A stretch of DNA of 64,000 bases from Ruminococcus sp. (GCA_021199375.1 JAJQIB010000014.1:19792-83791); one strand, 5' to 3'; positions 8,911 through 18,365 are shown, counted from the stretch's first letter. The notes: generated from the sequence alone by a model not told the origin. Program-made: numbers and translations.

Positions 8911-8944
8911 AGCGGTGTCGTTTTTGTTGGCGGCACCGCTCTTT
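8911..8944 (+). terminator. Intrinsic terminator
   Basis: AGCGGTGTCG (8911-8920) pairs with CGGCACCGCT (8931-8940) with one G-U pair, followed by CTTTT. Confidence 0.75.
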
Positions 8945-8962
8945 TGAAGGAAGGAATTTAAG

Positions 8963-9928
8963 ATGGAAGAAAGACTTTTTTGTAAGGGCTACACATGGGG
9001 CTTTTTTGCCGGAAGCGGCACTTTTCAAACTCCTGAGGCAGAGTATTCGATGGAACGACTTGCCGAGGACGGGCTTGATTGGATATGCATTCCTGTCAAC
9101 TGCTTTCAGGAAAGCTACTACTCGCTAAATGTATTTTCAATGTTTGGCAGAACACAGACGGATGAGGATGTGGTGTTTGCAATTAAAAAGGCAAAGTCGC
9201 TAGGACTTAAGGTTTGTTTGAAGCCAATGGTAGATTGCCTAGATCATGCTTGGCGAGCGAGAATAAATTTTCCCGGAGAAAATCCTATGTATTGGGAGAG
9301 ATGGTTTAGAAGCTATACTCATTTTATGCTGCACTATGCTCGTCTTGCCGAAAGGTATGAATGTGAGATGCTATGTACAGGCTGCGAGATGGCTGGAATG
9401 GATATGCAGACCGAGTATTGCCTAAAGCTAATCGAGGATGTGCGTAAGGTTTACAGCGGAATTATTATGCACAATGTAAATCACGGAGATGAAATGCGCT
9501 CACCGTGGCTCGGAGCAGTAGATGTAATCGGTGTTTCGGCATACTACCCATGCTCAACTGAGAATGATAATTCGCTTGAACATATGAAAAAGGTATTTAA
9601 TGGCGTTGCGGATATGCTAGAGGGTGTGCATAAGCGTTTTGAGCGTCCGATTATGTTTGCAGAGATTGGCGTAAGAAATGTGCATGGCTGTACGCAATAT
9701 CCGTGGGACTTTAAGCATCGTCCCGATACTCCTACCGATGATGAGGAGCAAGCGAGCTTCTATGAGGCGGCGCTTTCGTGCAGCTTTGATAAGCCGTGGT
9801 TTGCAGGATACTTTTGGTGGGATTGGAAGGCGGTTTTGCCACCAATTGATAAGGCAAGGGAAAACCGTGATTTTACCATCTATGAAAAGCCTGCGGAGCA
9901 GGTATTAAAAAAGTGGTATGCTAAATAA
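8963..9928 (+). CDS. GH113-like glycoside hydrolase (TIM barrel), cytoplasmic
   Basis: 321 residues, no signal peptide, so intracellular. The sequence reads as a (beta/alpha)8 hydrolase close to the GH113 beta-mannanase-like family. Visible: KGYTWGFF at the N-terminus, LKVCLKPMVD on an early strand, a Glu in TGCEMAGM (about residue 141, candidate acid/base), GVSAYYP, and a Glu in FAEIGVRN (about 233, candidate nucleophile). The late Trp-rich strand is GYFWWDWK. Strong GAAGGAAGG precedes ATG 8963. An intracellular location suggests action on imported oligosaccharides. The GH113 assignment rests on motif layout; a related clan-A family is possible. Confidence 0.68.
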   Translation: MEERLFCKGYTWGFFAGSGTFQTPEAEYSMERLAEDGLDWICIPVNCFQESYYSLNVFSMFGRTQTDEDVVFAIKKAKSLGLKVCLKPMVDCLDHAWRARINFPGENPMYWERWFRSYTHFMLHYARLAERYECEMLCTGCEMAGMDMQTEYCLKLIEDVRKVYSGIIMHNVNHGDEMRSPWLGAVDVIGVSAYYPCSTENDNSLEHMKKVFNGVADMLEGVHKRFERPIMFAEIGVRNVHGCTQYPWDFKHRPDTPTDDEEQASFYEAALSCSFDKPWFAGYFWWDWKAVLPPIDKARENRDFTIYEKPAEQVLKKWYAK

Positions 9929-9934
9929 AAAGCT

Positions 9935-9961
9935 AAAAGCGGGATATTTCGTCCCGCTTTT
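9935..9961. terminator. Bidirectional intrinsic terminator
   Basis: AAAAGCGGGA (9935-9944) pairs perfectly with TCCCGCTTTT (9952-9961), between convergent genes. Confidence 0.88.
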
Positions 9962-9966
9962 TCATT

Positions 9967-11046
9967 CTAATTTCCATCTGTCACACGCTCAACCGTGTAT
10001 CCATCCTGCTCCAGCAGGTCTATTATTCCGCCATCGCCTAAAAAGTGTGCTTCTCCTACCACAAAAAGCACATTGTCACCACTTGACAAAAGCTCCTCGG
10101 CAGTTTCGGTCATTCCGATATTTCGATCGTTTAACAGTGCATTATTATACTCATCAACCAGTACTTTTTGCTCATCGTCAAGCTCTGAGTCATCGACCGT
10201 GTTAAGCTCAAGCATTGTGTCGGTATCACCAGTGCGCCAGGCTGTATACATATCGTTATATTCGTCAGTGATAAGCTCTACATTTTCTTCGCTGTAGCTT
10301 GAAAGAACAATGTCATAAATATCGTCCGAGAGATTTACAAGCAAATCCATCTGAAACTCAGCTGATTCGACCTCATATATCTCCTTTTCGTCATCATGCG
10401 CCATTGTGAGAAGCTGCATATCGAGTCCAAGATCTGAGGAAAGCGCTGCATCCTCAATAGCAAGGTTTTCAAGCAGCGATGAAACATACCACGGCTGATA
10501 TATTTCGTAGGCGGAGTAGCTTTCGCCATGTGCTTCAAGATAGCTTTCAATTCCGTCACAGGTTTCCTCGGAAATATGATCTCCTAACGTTTCGCCGCTT
10601 GAGTAGGTTATTTTATCTGTGTATTTAAGTGTTGCGCTCATTGTAGCTGTGAGATCTGTTATGTCGCACTCTACTGCTAACACATCTGCTTGCTCGTAAG
10701 CATCTGTTACATAGTCAGGCAAGGGGTAGCATTCTTCTTTTAGTGCGTGCATAGAGCCCATCATGTACATGCTGTTGCCGTCATCATCTGTAACAAGCCA
10801 CATTGCAGGAGCATAGTCGTCTTGTGTCTCGGAGTCAGCCTCTTCTTCACTGTCTAAGGTGCTTTCATCCTCTATTGATGAGCTGTCGCTTGAAGGAAGT
10901 GTTACTGAAGGAGCGGCAGTTTGAGTAGAACTTGAGGAGTCAGCTGCACCTTCGGCATCCTTATCCCCACATGAGCAAAGCATTGCGCTTGTAAGCACAA
11001 ATGAAGTGATTATAGCGGCAAGCTGTTTGAATTTATGGCATTTCAT
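9967..11046 (-). CDS. TraB/GumN-family lipoprotein
   Basis: About 359 residues. The signal peptide ends in a Cys pair (LCSCGD) with an Asp/Ser/Glu-rich linker behind it, so it is probably a lipoprotein. The domain shows both conserved TraB/GumN Gly-x-x-His motifs: MMGSMHAL at its start and VVGEAHFLGDGG at its end. Some members are metal-dependent peptidases; the role here is unknown. ATG 11046 is chosen, with AAGGAG 11 bases upstream; an alternative GTG at 11058 has almost no spacing. The gene follows the ABC-2 permease with minimal gap and probably shares its transcript, suggesting a link to the exporter. Confidence 0.82.
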   Translation of the reverse strand: MKCHKFKQLAAIITSFVLTSAMLCSCGDKDAEGAADSSSSTQTAAPSVTLPSSDSSSIEDESTLDSEEEADSETQDDYAPAMWLVTDDDGNSMYMMGSMHALKEECYPLPDYVTDAYEQADVLAVECDITDLTATMSATLKYTDKITYSSGETLGDHISEETCDGIESYLEAHGESYSAYEIYQPWYVSSLLENLAIEDAALSSDLGLDMQLLTMAHDDEKEIYEVESAEFQMDLLVNLSDDIYDIVLSSYSEENVELITDEYNDMYTAWRTGDTDTMLELNTVDDSELDDEQKVLVDEYNNALLNDRNIGMTETAEELLSSGDNVLFVVGEAHFLGDGGIIDLLEQDGYTVERVTDGN

Positions 11047-11054
11047 ACCTTGTC

Positions 11055-12371
11055 TCACTCCTTAGCTTGTTTACTTTTTTTCCTTCGGCATCCGCCTACT
11101 CCTTCGGAAGCGGTGAAGATCTTGTCGCTTGTGAAAATCTTAATTGCAATCGTCATGCAAATCACTAAGAATACAAGCTGGTAGATAAGTCCGCCGACAT
11201 AAAGCGAGGTCTTTCCAAAAATTACATTGTCGGTAGCCATGAAGGTGTGTGTGAAGGGAATGGCATATAAAAGATACCTAACCGCTCCGGGAAGCGTGCT
11301 TATATCGACAAACATTGAAGCCATAAATGGGAATAGTGCGGTAAACATTATCGGCATCATAAGCGTCTGTGAAGACTTGACGTTCTTTGCAAATGCTCCT
11401 AGGATCAGTGACACACTAAGTGCGATAAGAGTAGACAAAAGCATCTGTATTCCTATTAGAATATAGCTTTTTGTGGTAAAGGAAAGTCCAAGCGAGTTTA
11501 AAATATCCGAGTAGTCACCCGAAAGCGTACCTGTAACCGCTGATGTCATGCTGTCGGTGCCGACCATGTAGATTGCGGCATTAAGTAGTGCTACAACTGC
11601 GGCAGCAAGCATTTTTGCGCTAAGTACTGTAAGTCGAGATACAGGAGCCGAGAGCAGTGTTTCGAGTGTTTTGTCAAGCTTTTCGGCGGCTACGGCATTA
11701 ACCATAGTCTGAGAGCCTAGAAGTATTAGAATATATACCACAAGCGGCAGCATAAGGCTTTGCGAATAAACGCACGAGTATAGCAAAAGCTGGGATATTT
11801 CCTCACTTTTGTCGCCAACCACCGTTTGCTCTGTTACATTTAGCGGACTTTCAAGCACCGTGACCTCATCGTCTGTAAGTATTCCTGATTGAACCTTGTC
11901 GGTGTAAAGTGCAGTTTTAACTGCCGCCTCGATAAGTGCCACTGCCGTTTCAGAGCCTGTATTTATATTTGCCATGCTTGCAAGCGAGGTCATTTTACTT
12001 ACATATACAATATCCGCTTGCTCGCCATTTACTATACAGTCGGTAAAGCCTTCGGGGATTACAATAAAGGTTTTTATTCCAAGCCTGTCAAGCTCGGCGG
12101 CGTAATCGTCAGATTCAAGGCTAATTATCTCAACCTCATTTTGCATATCCGCTGTTGGGTGTTCAAGGTAGGCAAGCACCGATTCGGTAAAGTCTGTGCC
12201 GTCAAGATTGCATATCGTTATTTTAGATGACTCGCTTTCTGATTCCTCAACCGAGCTGTTTAGCATAACACCCATAAGGCTCATGATGACAAGCAGAAAT
12301 ACAAGCATGATAATCGTTTGAACTGAGAGCATTTCTCTAAGCTCTTTTTTAAATAGACTAACAAACTTCAC
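11055..12371 (-). CDS. ABC-2 type permease (NatB-like)
   Basis: 438 residues. One N-terminal transmembrane helix (about 18-38) is followed by a large extracytoplasmic domain (about 40-200). A block of about five helices forms the ABC-2 membrane domain (about 205-420), with a basic C-terminal tail. This layout matches NatB/YhaP-like exporters. It overlaps the preceding ATPase gene by 14 bases, so it is translationally coupled. Substrate unknown; sodium, lipid or peptide export occur in the family. Confidence 0.85.
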   Translation of the reverse strand: MKFVSLFKKELREMLSVQTIIMLVFLLVIMSLMGVMLNSSVEESESESSKITICNLDGTDFTESVLAYLEHPTADMQNEVEIISLESDDYAAELDRLGIKTFIVIPEGFTDCIVNGEQADIVYVSKMTSLASMANINTGSETAVALIEAAVKTALYTDKVQSGILTDDEVTVLESPLNVTEQTVVGDKSEEISQLLLYSCVYSQSLMLPLVVYILILLGSQTMVNAVAAEKLDKTLETLLSAPVSRLTVLSAKMLAAAVVALLNAAIYMVGTDSMTSAVTGTLSGDYSDILNSLGLSFTTKSYILIGIQMLLSTLIALSVSLILGAFAKNVKSSQTLMMPIMFTALFPFMASMFVDISTLPGAVRYLLYAIPFTHTFMATDNVIFGKTSLYVGGLIYQLVFLVICMTIAIKIFTSDKIFTASEGVGGCRRKKSKQAKE

Positions 12372-13110
12372 TGCTGTTCACCACCTTTTCAAATACCTCT
12401 TCAAGGTTTTGAGCGTCATATTTTACGAGCAGCTCTTTTGGCTTGCCACACTCTAAAAGCTTTCCGTGAGAGATTATTCCCACACGGTCGGATACGTATT
12501 CGATTTCAAGCATATTGTGAGAGGACAGCAAAAATGTCATTCCATCCTTTGCAAGCGAGCGTATCATACGTCTTATTTCAAGCGCATTTATGATGTCAAG
12601 TCCTGATGTCGGTTCGTCCAAAATCGCAAGGAGCGGCTGCGGCATTATTGTTCTTGCGAGCAAAAGCTTTCTTGTCATACCACGAGAATAGCTTTCGATT
12701 TTATCATCAAGTCTGTTGCCTAATCCACATATTTTTTCAGCACGATCTACAAAGCCATAAGCCTCTGATTTGTTTTTAGCGTACATTTCCGCCATAAACT
12801 TAAGATACTTGCGTCCCGTCATGTTTTTGTAAGCACCCGCTTCGTCTGGCAGGTAGGTGAGGCGTTCACGAACCTGTGCGGGATTATCCTTTATAGAAAA
12901 TCCGCCGACAAAGGCATCTCCCTCAGTGGGGTTAAGCAGCGTTGCAATCATGCGTATAGTAGTGGTTTTGCCTGCTCCGTTAGGTCCGATAAGCGCAAAT
13001 ATCTCGCCCTTTTCAAGTGCAAAGCTTACGTCCCTACAGGCATAGACATCCTTTTTGTAAGCCTTAGAAAGTCCTTCGACTCTAAGTATCAAGCTGTCAT
13101 TGTCTGCCAT
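12358..13110 (-). CDS. ABC transporter ATP-binding protein (NatA-like)
   Basis: 250 residues, one nucleotide-binding domain. Walker A is GPNGAGKTT, the Q-loop lies before YLPDEAG, the signature is YSRGMTRK (degenerate LSGGQ, as is common in ABC-2 systems), Walker B is LLAILDEP with TSGLD, and the switch His is in SSHNMLE. AAGGAG precedes ATG 13110. It is the first gene of a three-gene unit (ATPase, permease, TraB/GumN lipoprotein) driven by the promoter at 13159-13187. Confidence 0.9.
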   Translation of the reverse strand: MADNDSLILRVEGLSKAYKKDVYACRDVSFALEKGEIFALIGPNGAGKTTTIRMIATLLNPTEGDAFVGGFSIKDNPAQVRERLTYLPDEAGAYKNMTGRKYLKFMAEMYAKNKSEAYGFVDRAEKICGLGNRLDDKIESYSRGMTRKLLLARTIMPQPLLAILDEPTSGLDIINALEIRRMIRSLAKDGMTFLLSSHNMLEIEYVSDRVGIISHGKLLECGKPKELLVKYDAQNLEEVFEKVVNSSEVC

Positions 13111-13130
13111 AAGTGTGTTCTCCTTAGATG

Positions 13131-13158
13131 ATTTAATTTTGATTATTTAATTTTGATT
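13131..13158. repeat. Perfect tandem duplication of a 14-bp unit
   Basis: ATTTAATTTTGATT occurs twice head to tail (13131-13144 and 13145-13158), between the promoter and the Shine-Dalgarno of the ABC operon, so it would be transcribed in the leader. Confidence 0.9.
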
Positions 13159-13187
13159 ATTATACCATGCTTAATATTCTTTGTCAA
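13159..13187 (-). promoter_or_regulatory. Consensus sigma-A promoter of the ABC exporter operon
   Basis: On the minus strand: TTGACA (13182-13187), 17-bp spacer, TATAAT (13159-13164). Both hexamers are perfect. Confidence 0.92.
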
Positions 13188-13192
13188 GCTAT

Positions 13193-13948
13193 TTAAGACA
13201 ATCTTTTCGCAATCCCTGATTTTAGCCCTTTATAAATGGTATCCCTAGCCTTAATTGCCTGCTCCTTTGTAGCAGGTGCAACTCCTTTAAGTCTGTAGTC
13301 TATATTAAGCTCATCGTATTTTGATACGCCCATTGTATGATATGGCAGCACATCTATTGCTTTAAGCGAAGGGATATTAGATATAAATTCGCCAAGCTCT
13401 GTCAGCGACCCTTCATCGTCTGTGATTCCAGGCACCAAAACATGACGAATCCAAACATCTATTTTTCTTTCGCCAAGTCTAAGCGCAAACTCCTTTATTG
13501 CATGGTTTTCATGTCCCGTAAGCCATTTGTGCTTGTCTGAGTTTATGTGCTTTATATCAAGCATCACAAGGTCAGTGTAGTCAAGAACTCGTTCAATTTG
13601 CTCCTTGCCTTCTCCCTCGTAGGTCACTCCAGAAGTATCAAGACAGGTGTGTATTCCCTTTTCCTTTGCAGCTTTAAAAAGCTCATAGACAAATTGCGCT
13701 TGCATAAGCGGCTCGCCGCCTGTACAGGTTATTCCTCCTCCGTGCATAAATTCCTGTACGTCACTGTATTTATCCAGTATCTCAGTTACCGTCATAGGCG
13801 TTCCCGAATGCTCCTTCCATGTATCGGGATTGTGACAATATGCACATCTCATAGGACAGCCGGATAAAAATACTACAAATCTAAGTCCGGGACCATCTAC
13901 CGTACCTAAGCTCTCGGTAGAATGCACCCAGCCTAAAGCTTCACTCAT
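13193..13948 (-). CDS. pflA: Pyruvate formate-lyase-activating enzyme (radical SAM)
   Basis: 251 residues. It generates the glycyl radical on a PFL-type enzyme using SAM and a [4Fe-4S] cluster. The cluster motif is CPMRCAYCHNPDTW (CxxxCxxC), preceded by GTVDGPGLRF; the SAM GGE motif appears as CTGGEP. Alignment to the usual start (M-S-x-x-G-x-x-H-S) favours ATG 13948; ATG 13957 is an in-frame alternative. It overlaps the folC stop, so it is the last gene of the hydF-uvrC-folC operon. No formate-lyase gene is linked here, so its partner must be elsewhere. Confidence 0.9.
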   Translation of the reverse strand: MSEALGWVHSTESLGTVDGPGLRFVVFLSGCPMRCAYCHNPDTWKEHSGTPMTVTEILDKYSDVQEFMHGGGITCTGGEPLMQAQFVYELFKAAKEKGIHTCLDTSGVTYEGEGKEQIERVLDYTDLVMLDIKHINSDKHKWLTGHENHAIKEFALRLGERKIDVWIRHVLVPGITDDEGSLTELGEFISNIPSLKAIDVLPYHTMGVSKYDELNIDYRLKGVAPATKEQAIKARDTIYKGLKSGIAKRLS

Positions 13949-15230
13949 TTTGTTCATCTCTTTCTTTTAAGGCTTTATTTATTATTATTCCGTCCGCAAA
14001 AATTGACGCTAAAAAAAGCGAGCCGCATATTACTAGTGCTTCATCATCAGAAAGCGCTAGAATTTCCTGCCTTACTGCTTTACACGCATCAAGCTCACTC
14101 GCTACCGCATTCGCTCCATGTAGCGTTAGCTTTTTTGCAAGCTCATCTGCATCCATTGCCCTTGGATAAAAACCGCCCACACAAATAAAGCTATCCGCCG
14201 CCCTTGAAATACAAGCTGATGCTTTATCCACATCCTTATCTGAAAGCATGCCGATTACTGCACGCTTTTTGCAAGGAATTTTTTCAAGCGTTTTAGTAAG
14301 AGCCTCTATTCCCTCAGGATTATGTCCGCCATCTAAAATTATAAGCGGTTTATCGTTCATTAGCTGAATGTGTCCTAATACCTGAGCATTTAGTCCACGG
14401 TCTATATCCTTCCTTGTAAGTAAAAAGCCTTCATTAGTTAATATTTTAGCGGCTTCGATAACGGTAAGTGCATTTTTTATTTGATGAAATCCGCCCATCT
14501 TAACCGAGTAGTTTTCTCCTTTATATTCAAACTCACTTCCAAAGGCTGTACAGCTTTTGACCTTAAGTGCGTTCTCATCAGGCGTAGCAAGCTTAGAGCC
14601 ACACTTATTTGCATGATAAGAGAAAATCTCGGTGCAGTCCTTATCTATTCCCATTGCTAAAACTACAGGTGAGCCTTGCTTTATTATTCCCGCCTTTTGC
14701 TCGGCTATTTGCTCGATTGTGTCGCCTAAAATTGCTGTGTGGTCAAGTGAAATTGATGTTATTATACTTACAAGTGGCGCATCTATCACGTTTGTAGAGT
14801 CAAGCCTTCCTCCAAGTCCTGCCTCAAGCACAACAATGTCGCACTCTTCTCGTCTAAAATGCTCGAAAGCCATTGCTTGTGTTATTTCAAACTGAGAAAA
14901 GGGAAGGGAGGTCGGAGCGTTTTGCTCTATCCACCTTGCTAGTATGTTAAGCTTATCATCGGAAATTTCTTCATTGTTTATGCGTATTCTATCATTGTAT
15001 TTTAGAATATAAGGAGAGGTAAAAAGCCCCGTTTTGTATCCTGCACAGGCTAGTGCGTCTGAAAGCATTTGCGCACAGCTTCCCTTGCCGTTTGTTCCAG
15101 CTATGTGTATGAATTTAAGCTCATTTTGAGGGCTGCCCAGCGCTTCAAGCAGCGTACCTATTCGTGTAAGGTCGTTGACCTTTTTTCCAAGGCGAGAATA
15201 TTTGTTTAACAGAATTTCATACTCCTGCAA
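13941..15230 (-). CDS. folC: Bifunctional folylpolyglutamate/dihydrofolate synthase
   Basis: 429 residues, full length. It adds glutamate to folates and may make dihydrofolate from dihydropteroate. The ATP loop is HIAGTNGKGS, then TSPYILKYNDRIRIN, the family's Glu/Gly-rich LEAGLGGRLDSTN, the Mur-ligase-like SISLDHTAILGDT and C-terminal ILDGGHNPEG. The only plausible start is TTG 15230, with GGAG upstream in the end of uvrC; the genes are two bases apart. Coupled to uvrC upstream and pflA downstream. Confidence 0.92.
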   Translation of the reverse strand: MQEYEILLNKYSRLGKKVNDLTRIGTLLEALGSPQNELKFIHIAGTNGKGSCAQMLSDALACAGYKTGLFTSPYILKYNDRIRINNEEISDDKLNILARWIEQNAPTSLPFSQFEITQAMAFEHFRREECDIVVLEAGLGGRLDSTNVIDAPLVSIITSISLDHTAILGDTIEQIAEQKAGIIKQGSPVVLAMGIDKDCTEIFSYHANKCGSKLATPDENALKVKSCTAFGSEFEYKGENYSVKMGGFHQIKNALTVIEAAKILTNEGFLLTRKDIDRGLNAQVLGHIQLMNDKPLIILDGGHNPEGIEALTKTLEKIPCKKRAVIGMLSDKDVDKASACISRAADSFICVGGFYPRAMDADELAKKLTLHGANAVASELDACKAVRQEILALSDDEALVICGSLFLASIFADGIIINKALKERDEQNE

Positions 15231-15232
15231 TC

Positions 15233-17077
15233 TTAGTCATCTCCGTGAATATAATCGTAAAGCTCTTGAGCTATGGCGGTATTAACTCCCGCCGTATGTG
15301 CTAAATCCTCGATTGAGGCTTCTTTTAGCACCGCTTTTGTCTTGTATTCAATCATAAGCTTTTGCGCCTTCTTTTCACCAATTCCCTTAACAGTAGTAAG
15401 ACCTAGCCCAAAAGCGTTCTTTTGATGCTTTGCCTTGGTGTAGCTTATAGCAAAGCGGTGAACCTCGTCTTGAATTGAGGTTACAAGTGCGAAGGCTTTA
15501 CGATATGATGTAAGGCTAATCTCGTGATTGTCTGAGGTTGCCGCACGAGTACGGTGCTTAGAATCCTTTACAAGACCGAATATTGGCACATCTATTCCCA
15601 TAGAACGCACTAGCGGTGTCACTACTCCGACGTGTCCCTTGCCGCCATCTAAGAGGATGAGGTCGGGCAATGTAGAAAAGCCTTCGTCTGTATGCTCATA
15701 GTAGCGTTTAAATCTGCGCTCAATTGCCTCACACATACAAGCATAGTCGTTTTGCTCGGTTACGGTTTTTATTGAAAACTTGCGATAGAATTTCTTGCAA
15801 GGGCGACCATTTTCATACACTACCATTCCGCAGGTCATATCGGATGAGCCCAGATTAGAAATATCATAGCACTCGATAAATCTTGGCGGCTTTTCGAGTC
15901 CTAAAGCCTTTGCAAGCTCCTCAAGTGCGGCAATCTCCTTGCCTGTTCTGCCTACCTTTATAGAAAGCTGTTCAGCCGCATTGCTTTTTGCGAGTGCAGT
16001 TAAAGACAGCCTAGCTCCACGCTGTGGAACGCTTATGCTGACCTTGTGTGAGCATTTTTCGCTTAAATAACGCTCGATGAGCTCGTGATTTTCTATAGGC
16101 TCATCAAGAAGAATTTCCTTAGGTATATCATCTCTGGTTGAGTAAAATTCGGTTATAAAGCCTTCTCGCATGCTAGATCCTTCATCGGTCATGCCAATTG
16201 AGGAGGTGAACTTATCGAAAAGCTTGCCGCCACGGTACATAAGAACCGCTCCGTACGCTTCATCGCCATTTTCACTCACTGCAAAGATGTCCATATCTCT
16301 GGTATCATCCGTGACGATTTTTTGCTGCTCGGATGCTTTTTTTATAGCGGATATTCTATCTCTAAGCTTTGCCGCAAGCTCAAAGTCAAGCCTTTCGGCA
16401 GCTTCGTTCATCTGTTTTGTCATTCGTTCAACGCTTGCACCTGAGCCATTTTTTATATAGTCTATCGCTTGATTTACAGTATCGTTGTAATCCTCGCTTG
16501 ATATATTTCCCTTGCATACGCCCATGCACTGCTTTATATAGCAATTAAGGCAGGGACGCTCTTTTTTAAAATCACGTGGGAATTTTCTGTTGCAGGTGGG
16601 CAGCATAAATACTCGGTTTGCCTCCTCAACCGCCTGCTTTACCGAATAGGAGCTGATGTAAGGACCGATATACCTAGCACCATCATCCTGCTTTTGCAAA
16701 ACTGCTGTTATACGAGGATATTCCTCATTTGACACACGAATATAGCTGTAGCCCTTGTCATCCTTAAGCAGAATGTTATACTTGGGCGAATATTGCTTTA
16801 TTAGCGAGCATTCAAGCACGAGAGCTTCAAACTCGCTGTCGGTAACTATAAAGTCGTAATCCTTGACAAGCGACACCATCTTCCACACCTTAGGCAGATG
16901 GTCCTGTCCCGCCCGAAAGTAGGAATTTACACGGTTGTGCAAATTCTTTGCCTTTCCGACATATATTATCTTATCCGAATTATCCTTCATGATGTAGCAT
17001 CCCGGATTTGTGGTAAGCTTTGAGGTTTTATCACGAAGGTAGGGCAGATTAGGGTTTTGCTGTTCGGTAATGTACAA
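15233..17077 (-). CDS. uvrC: Excinuclease ABC subunit C
   Basis: 614 residues, standard length. It makes both incisions in nucleotide excision repair. An N-terminal GIY-YIG nuclease (PGCYIMKD...IIYVGKAKNLHNRV), a Cys cluster CLNCYIKQCMGVC, a UVR domain (about 205-235), the RNase H-like nuclease domain (ECYDISNLGSSD, LDGGKGH) and C-terminal helix-hairpin-helix motifs (GLTTVKGIGEKKA) are all present. The start is TTG 17077, supported by AAGGAG nine bases upstream. It lies 18 bases after hydF. Confidence 0.96.
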   Translation of the reverse strand: MYITEQQNPNLPYLRDKTSKLTTNPGCYIMKDNSDKIIYVGKAKNLHNRVNSYFRAGQDHLPKVWKMVSLVKDYDFIVTDSEFEALVLECSLIKQYSPKYNILLKDDKGYSYIRVSNEEYPRITAVLQKQDDGARYIGPYISSYSVKQAVEEANRVFMLPTCNRKFPRDFKKERPCLNCYIKQCMGVCKGNISSEDYNDTVNQAIDYIKNGSGASVERMTKQMNEAAERLDFELAAKLRDRISAIKKASEQQKIVTDDTRDMDIFAVSENGDEAYGAVLMYRGGKLFDKFTSSIGMTDEGSSMREGFITEFYSTRDDIPKEILLDEPIENHELIERYLSEKCSHKVSISVPQRGARLSLTALAKSNAAEQLSIKVGRTGKEIAALEELAKALGLEKPPRFIECYDISNLGSSDMTCGMVVYENGRPCKKFYRKFSIKTVTEQNDYACMCEAIERRFKRYYEHTDEGFSTLPDLILLDGGKGHVGVVTPLVRSMGIDVPIFGLVKDSKHRTRAATSDNHEISLTSYRKAFALVTSIQDEVHRFAISYTKAKHQKNAFGLGLTTVKGIGEKKAQKLMIEYKTKAVLKEASIEDLAHTAGVNTAIAQELYDYIHGDD

Positions 17078-17095
17078 TTTTTTGGACTCCTTTTC

Positions 17096-18295
17096 TCACA
17101 CCATCTTCTGTAGGTCAGGAAATGGCTCAAGTGTGCGCTTTAGTATTCCATTTAGGTAGGCGATAGCAGTGCCATAGTTTGTCATCGGCACTCCTGCATC
17201 CTCGGCACAGGCGTTTCTAAACTGCATCTCACGCTCGTTAAGCATACAACCGCCGCAGTGAATTATTAGCTTGTAATCGGACAAATCCTCAGGGAAGCTG
17301 TTGCCTGAGCTAAACTCAAATTTGAGCTTTGCTCCTGTTTTTTCTCCTAGCCATCTGGGAAGCTTTACTGTGCCGATGTCGTCACACTGACGGTGATGCG
17401 TACAGCCCTCTGAGATTAGCACCTTGTCGCCATCTTTAAGTGTGCCTATAGCTGCCGCACCCTTTACTGCGCCTTCAAGCGAGCCTTTGTATCTTGCCAT
17501 GAGAATTGAGAAGGATGTAAGCGTAATATCGTCCGGAACAATTTTTGAAACATATGCAAACGCCTGACTGTCGGTGATTACCATAGCAGGCTTTTTGCCA
17601 CAGCCTTCAAGTGTCTGTTTAAGCTCGGTTTCACGACAGACAAGGGATGTGCATCCAGCCTCTAGCAAATCCCGAATTACCTGCTGTTGGGGGAGGATAA
17701 GCCGTCCTTTTGGTGCAGCTGAATCAATCGGCACAACAAGCACCACGAAGTCGCCCTCGTTGACCAAATCCGCCACAAGTCGCTTGTCATTTTCTACTAA
17801 TTTAAGTACCGCTGCAATCATTTCCTTTAGCTCGTAGATGTTTTCACCTGTCTTTGCACTGACGCAGATTGAGCTTTCATCGGTACTGGAAGGGGAGTCG
17901 ATTAGATCGCTTTTGTTGTAGGCGATTACGTAGGGGATTGACTTGCTTTTAAAAAGCTCGAGCATTTGGTTGTCAGATTCGCACAAGCCCTTTTGTGCAT
18001 CTACAATAAGCACAGCGCAGTCGGTTTTGTTTAGTATGCGCTTGGTGCGCTTAACTCTGAGCTGTCCGAGTCCGCTTTCGTCGTCTATACCCGGAGTGTC
18101 GATTATAACGACCGGTCCTATCGGCAGCAGCTCCATAGCCTTTTGCACAGGGTCTGTGGTGGTGCCTGCGACGCCTGAAACTATCGCTAAATCCTGATTT
18201 GTAACGGCGTTTACCACGCTGGATTTACCTGCATTTGTGCAGCCGAAAAATCCGATGTGCATTCTTTCTCCTGAAGGTGTGTTATTCATTCCCAT
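17096..18295 (-). CDS. hydF: [FeFe]-hydrogenase maturation GTPase HydF
   Basis: 399 residues. It is the scaffold/GTPase that delivers the 2Fe subcluster to HydA. The P-loop is FFGCTNAGKSS, G2/G3 are GTTTDPV and DTPGID, and G4 is NKSD. The C-terminal domain carries the cluster ligands: a HH pair in GCTHHRQ and HCGGC near residue 350. ATG 18295 fits AAAGGA; a TTG nine bases earlier is too close to it. It leads a four-gene minus-strand operon. HydE, HydG and hydrogenase itself are not in the window, so hydrogen metabolism is implied but not shown. Confidence 0.93.
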   Translation of the reverse strand: MGMNNTPSGERMHIGFFGCTNAGKSSVVNAVTNQDLAIVSGVAGTTTDPVQKAMELLPIGPVVIIDTPGIDDESGLGQLRVKRTKRILNKTDCAVLIVDAQKGLCESDNQMLELFKSKSIPYVIAYNKSDLIDSPSSTDESSICVSAKTGENIYELKEMIAAVLKLVENDKRLVADLVNEGDFVVLVVPIDSAAPKGRLILPQQQVIRDLLEAGCTSLVCRETELKQTLEGCGKKPAMVITDSQAFAYVSKIVPDDITLTSFSILMARYKGSLEGAVKGAAAIGTLKDGDKVLISEGCTHHRQCDDIGTVKLPRWLGEKTGAKLKFEFSSGNSFPEDLSDYKLIIHCGGCMLNEREMQFRNACAEDAGVPMTNYGTAIAYLNGILKRTLEPFPDLQKMV

Positions 18296-18336
18296 ACTAG
18301 TCAAGTCCTTTCGACAATATTTCCATCCCTACTTTC

Positions 18337-18365
18337 ATTATATCACATTTTGCTCTAAAAAGCAA
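18337..18365 (-). promoter_or_regulatory. Promoter of the hydF-uvrC-folC-pflA operon
   Basis: On the minus strand: -35 TTGCTT (18360-18365), 17-bp spacer, -10 TATAAT (18337-18342). Confidence 0.7.
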
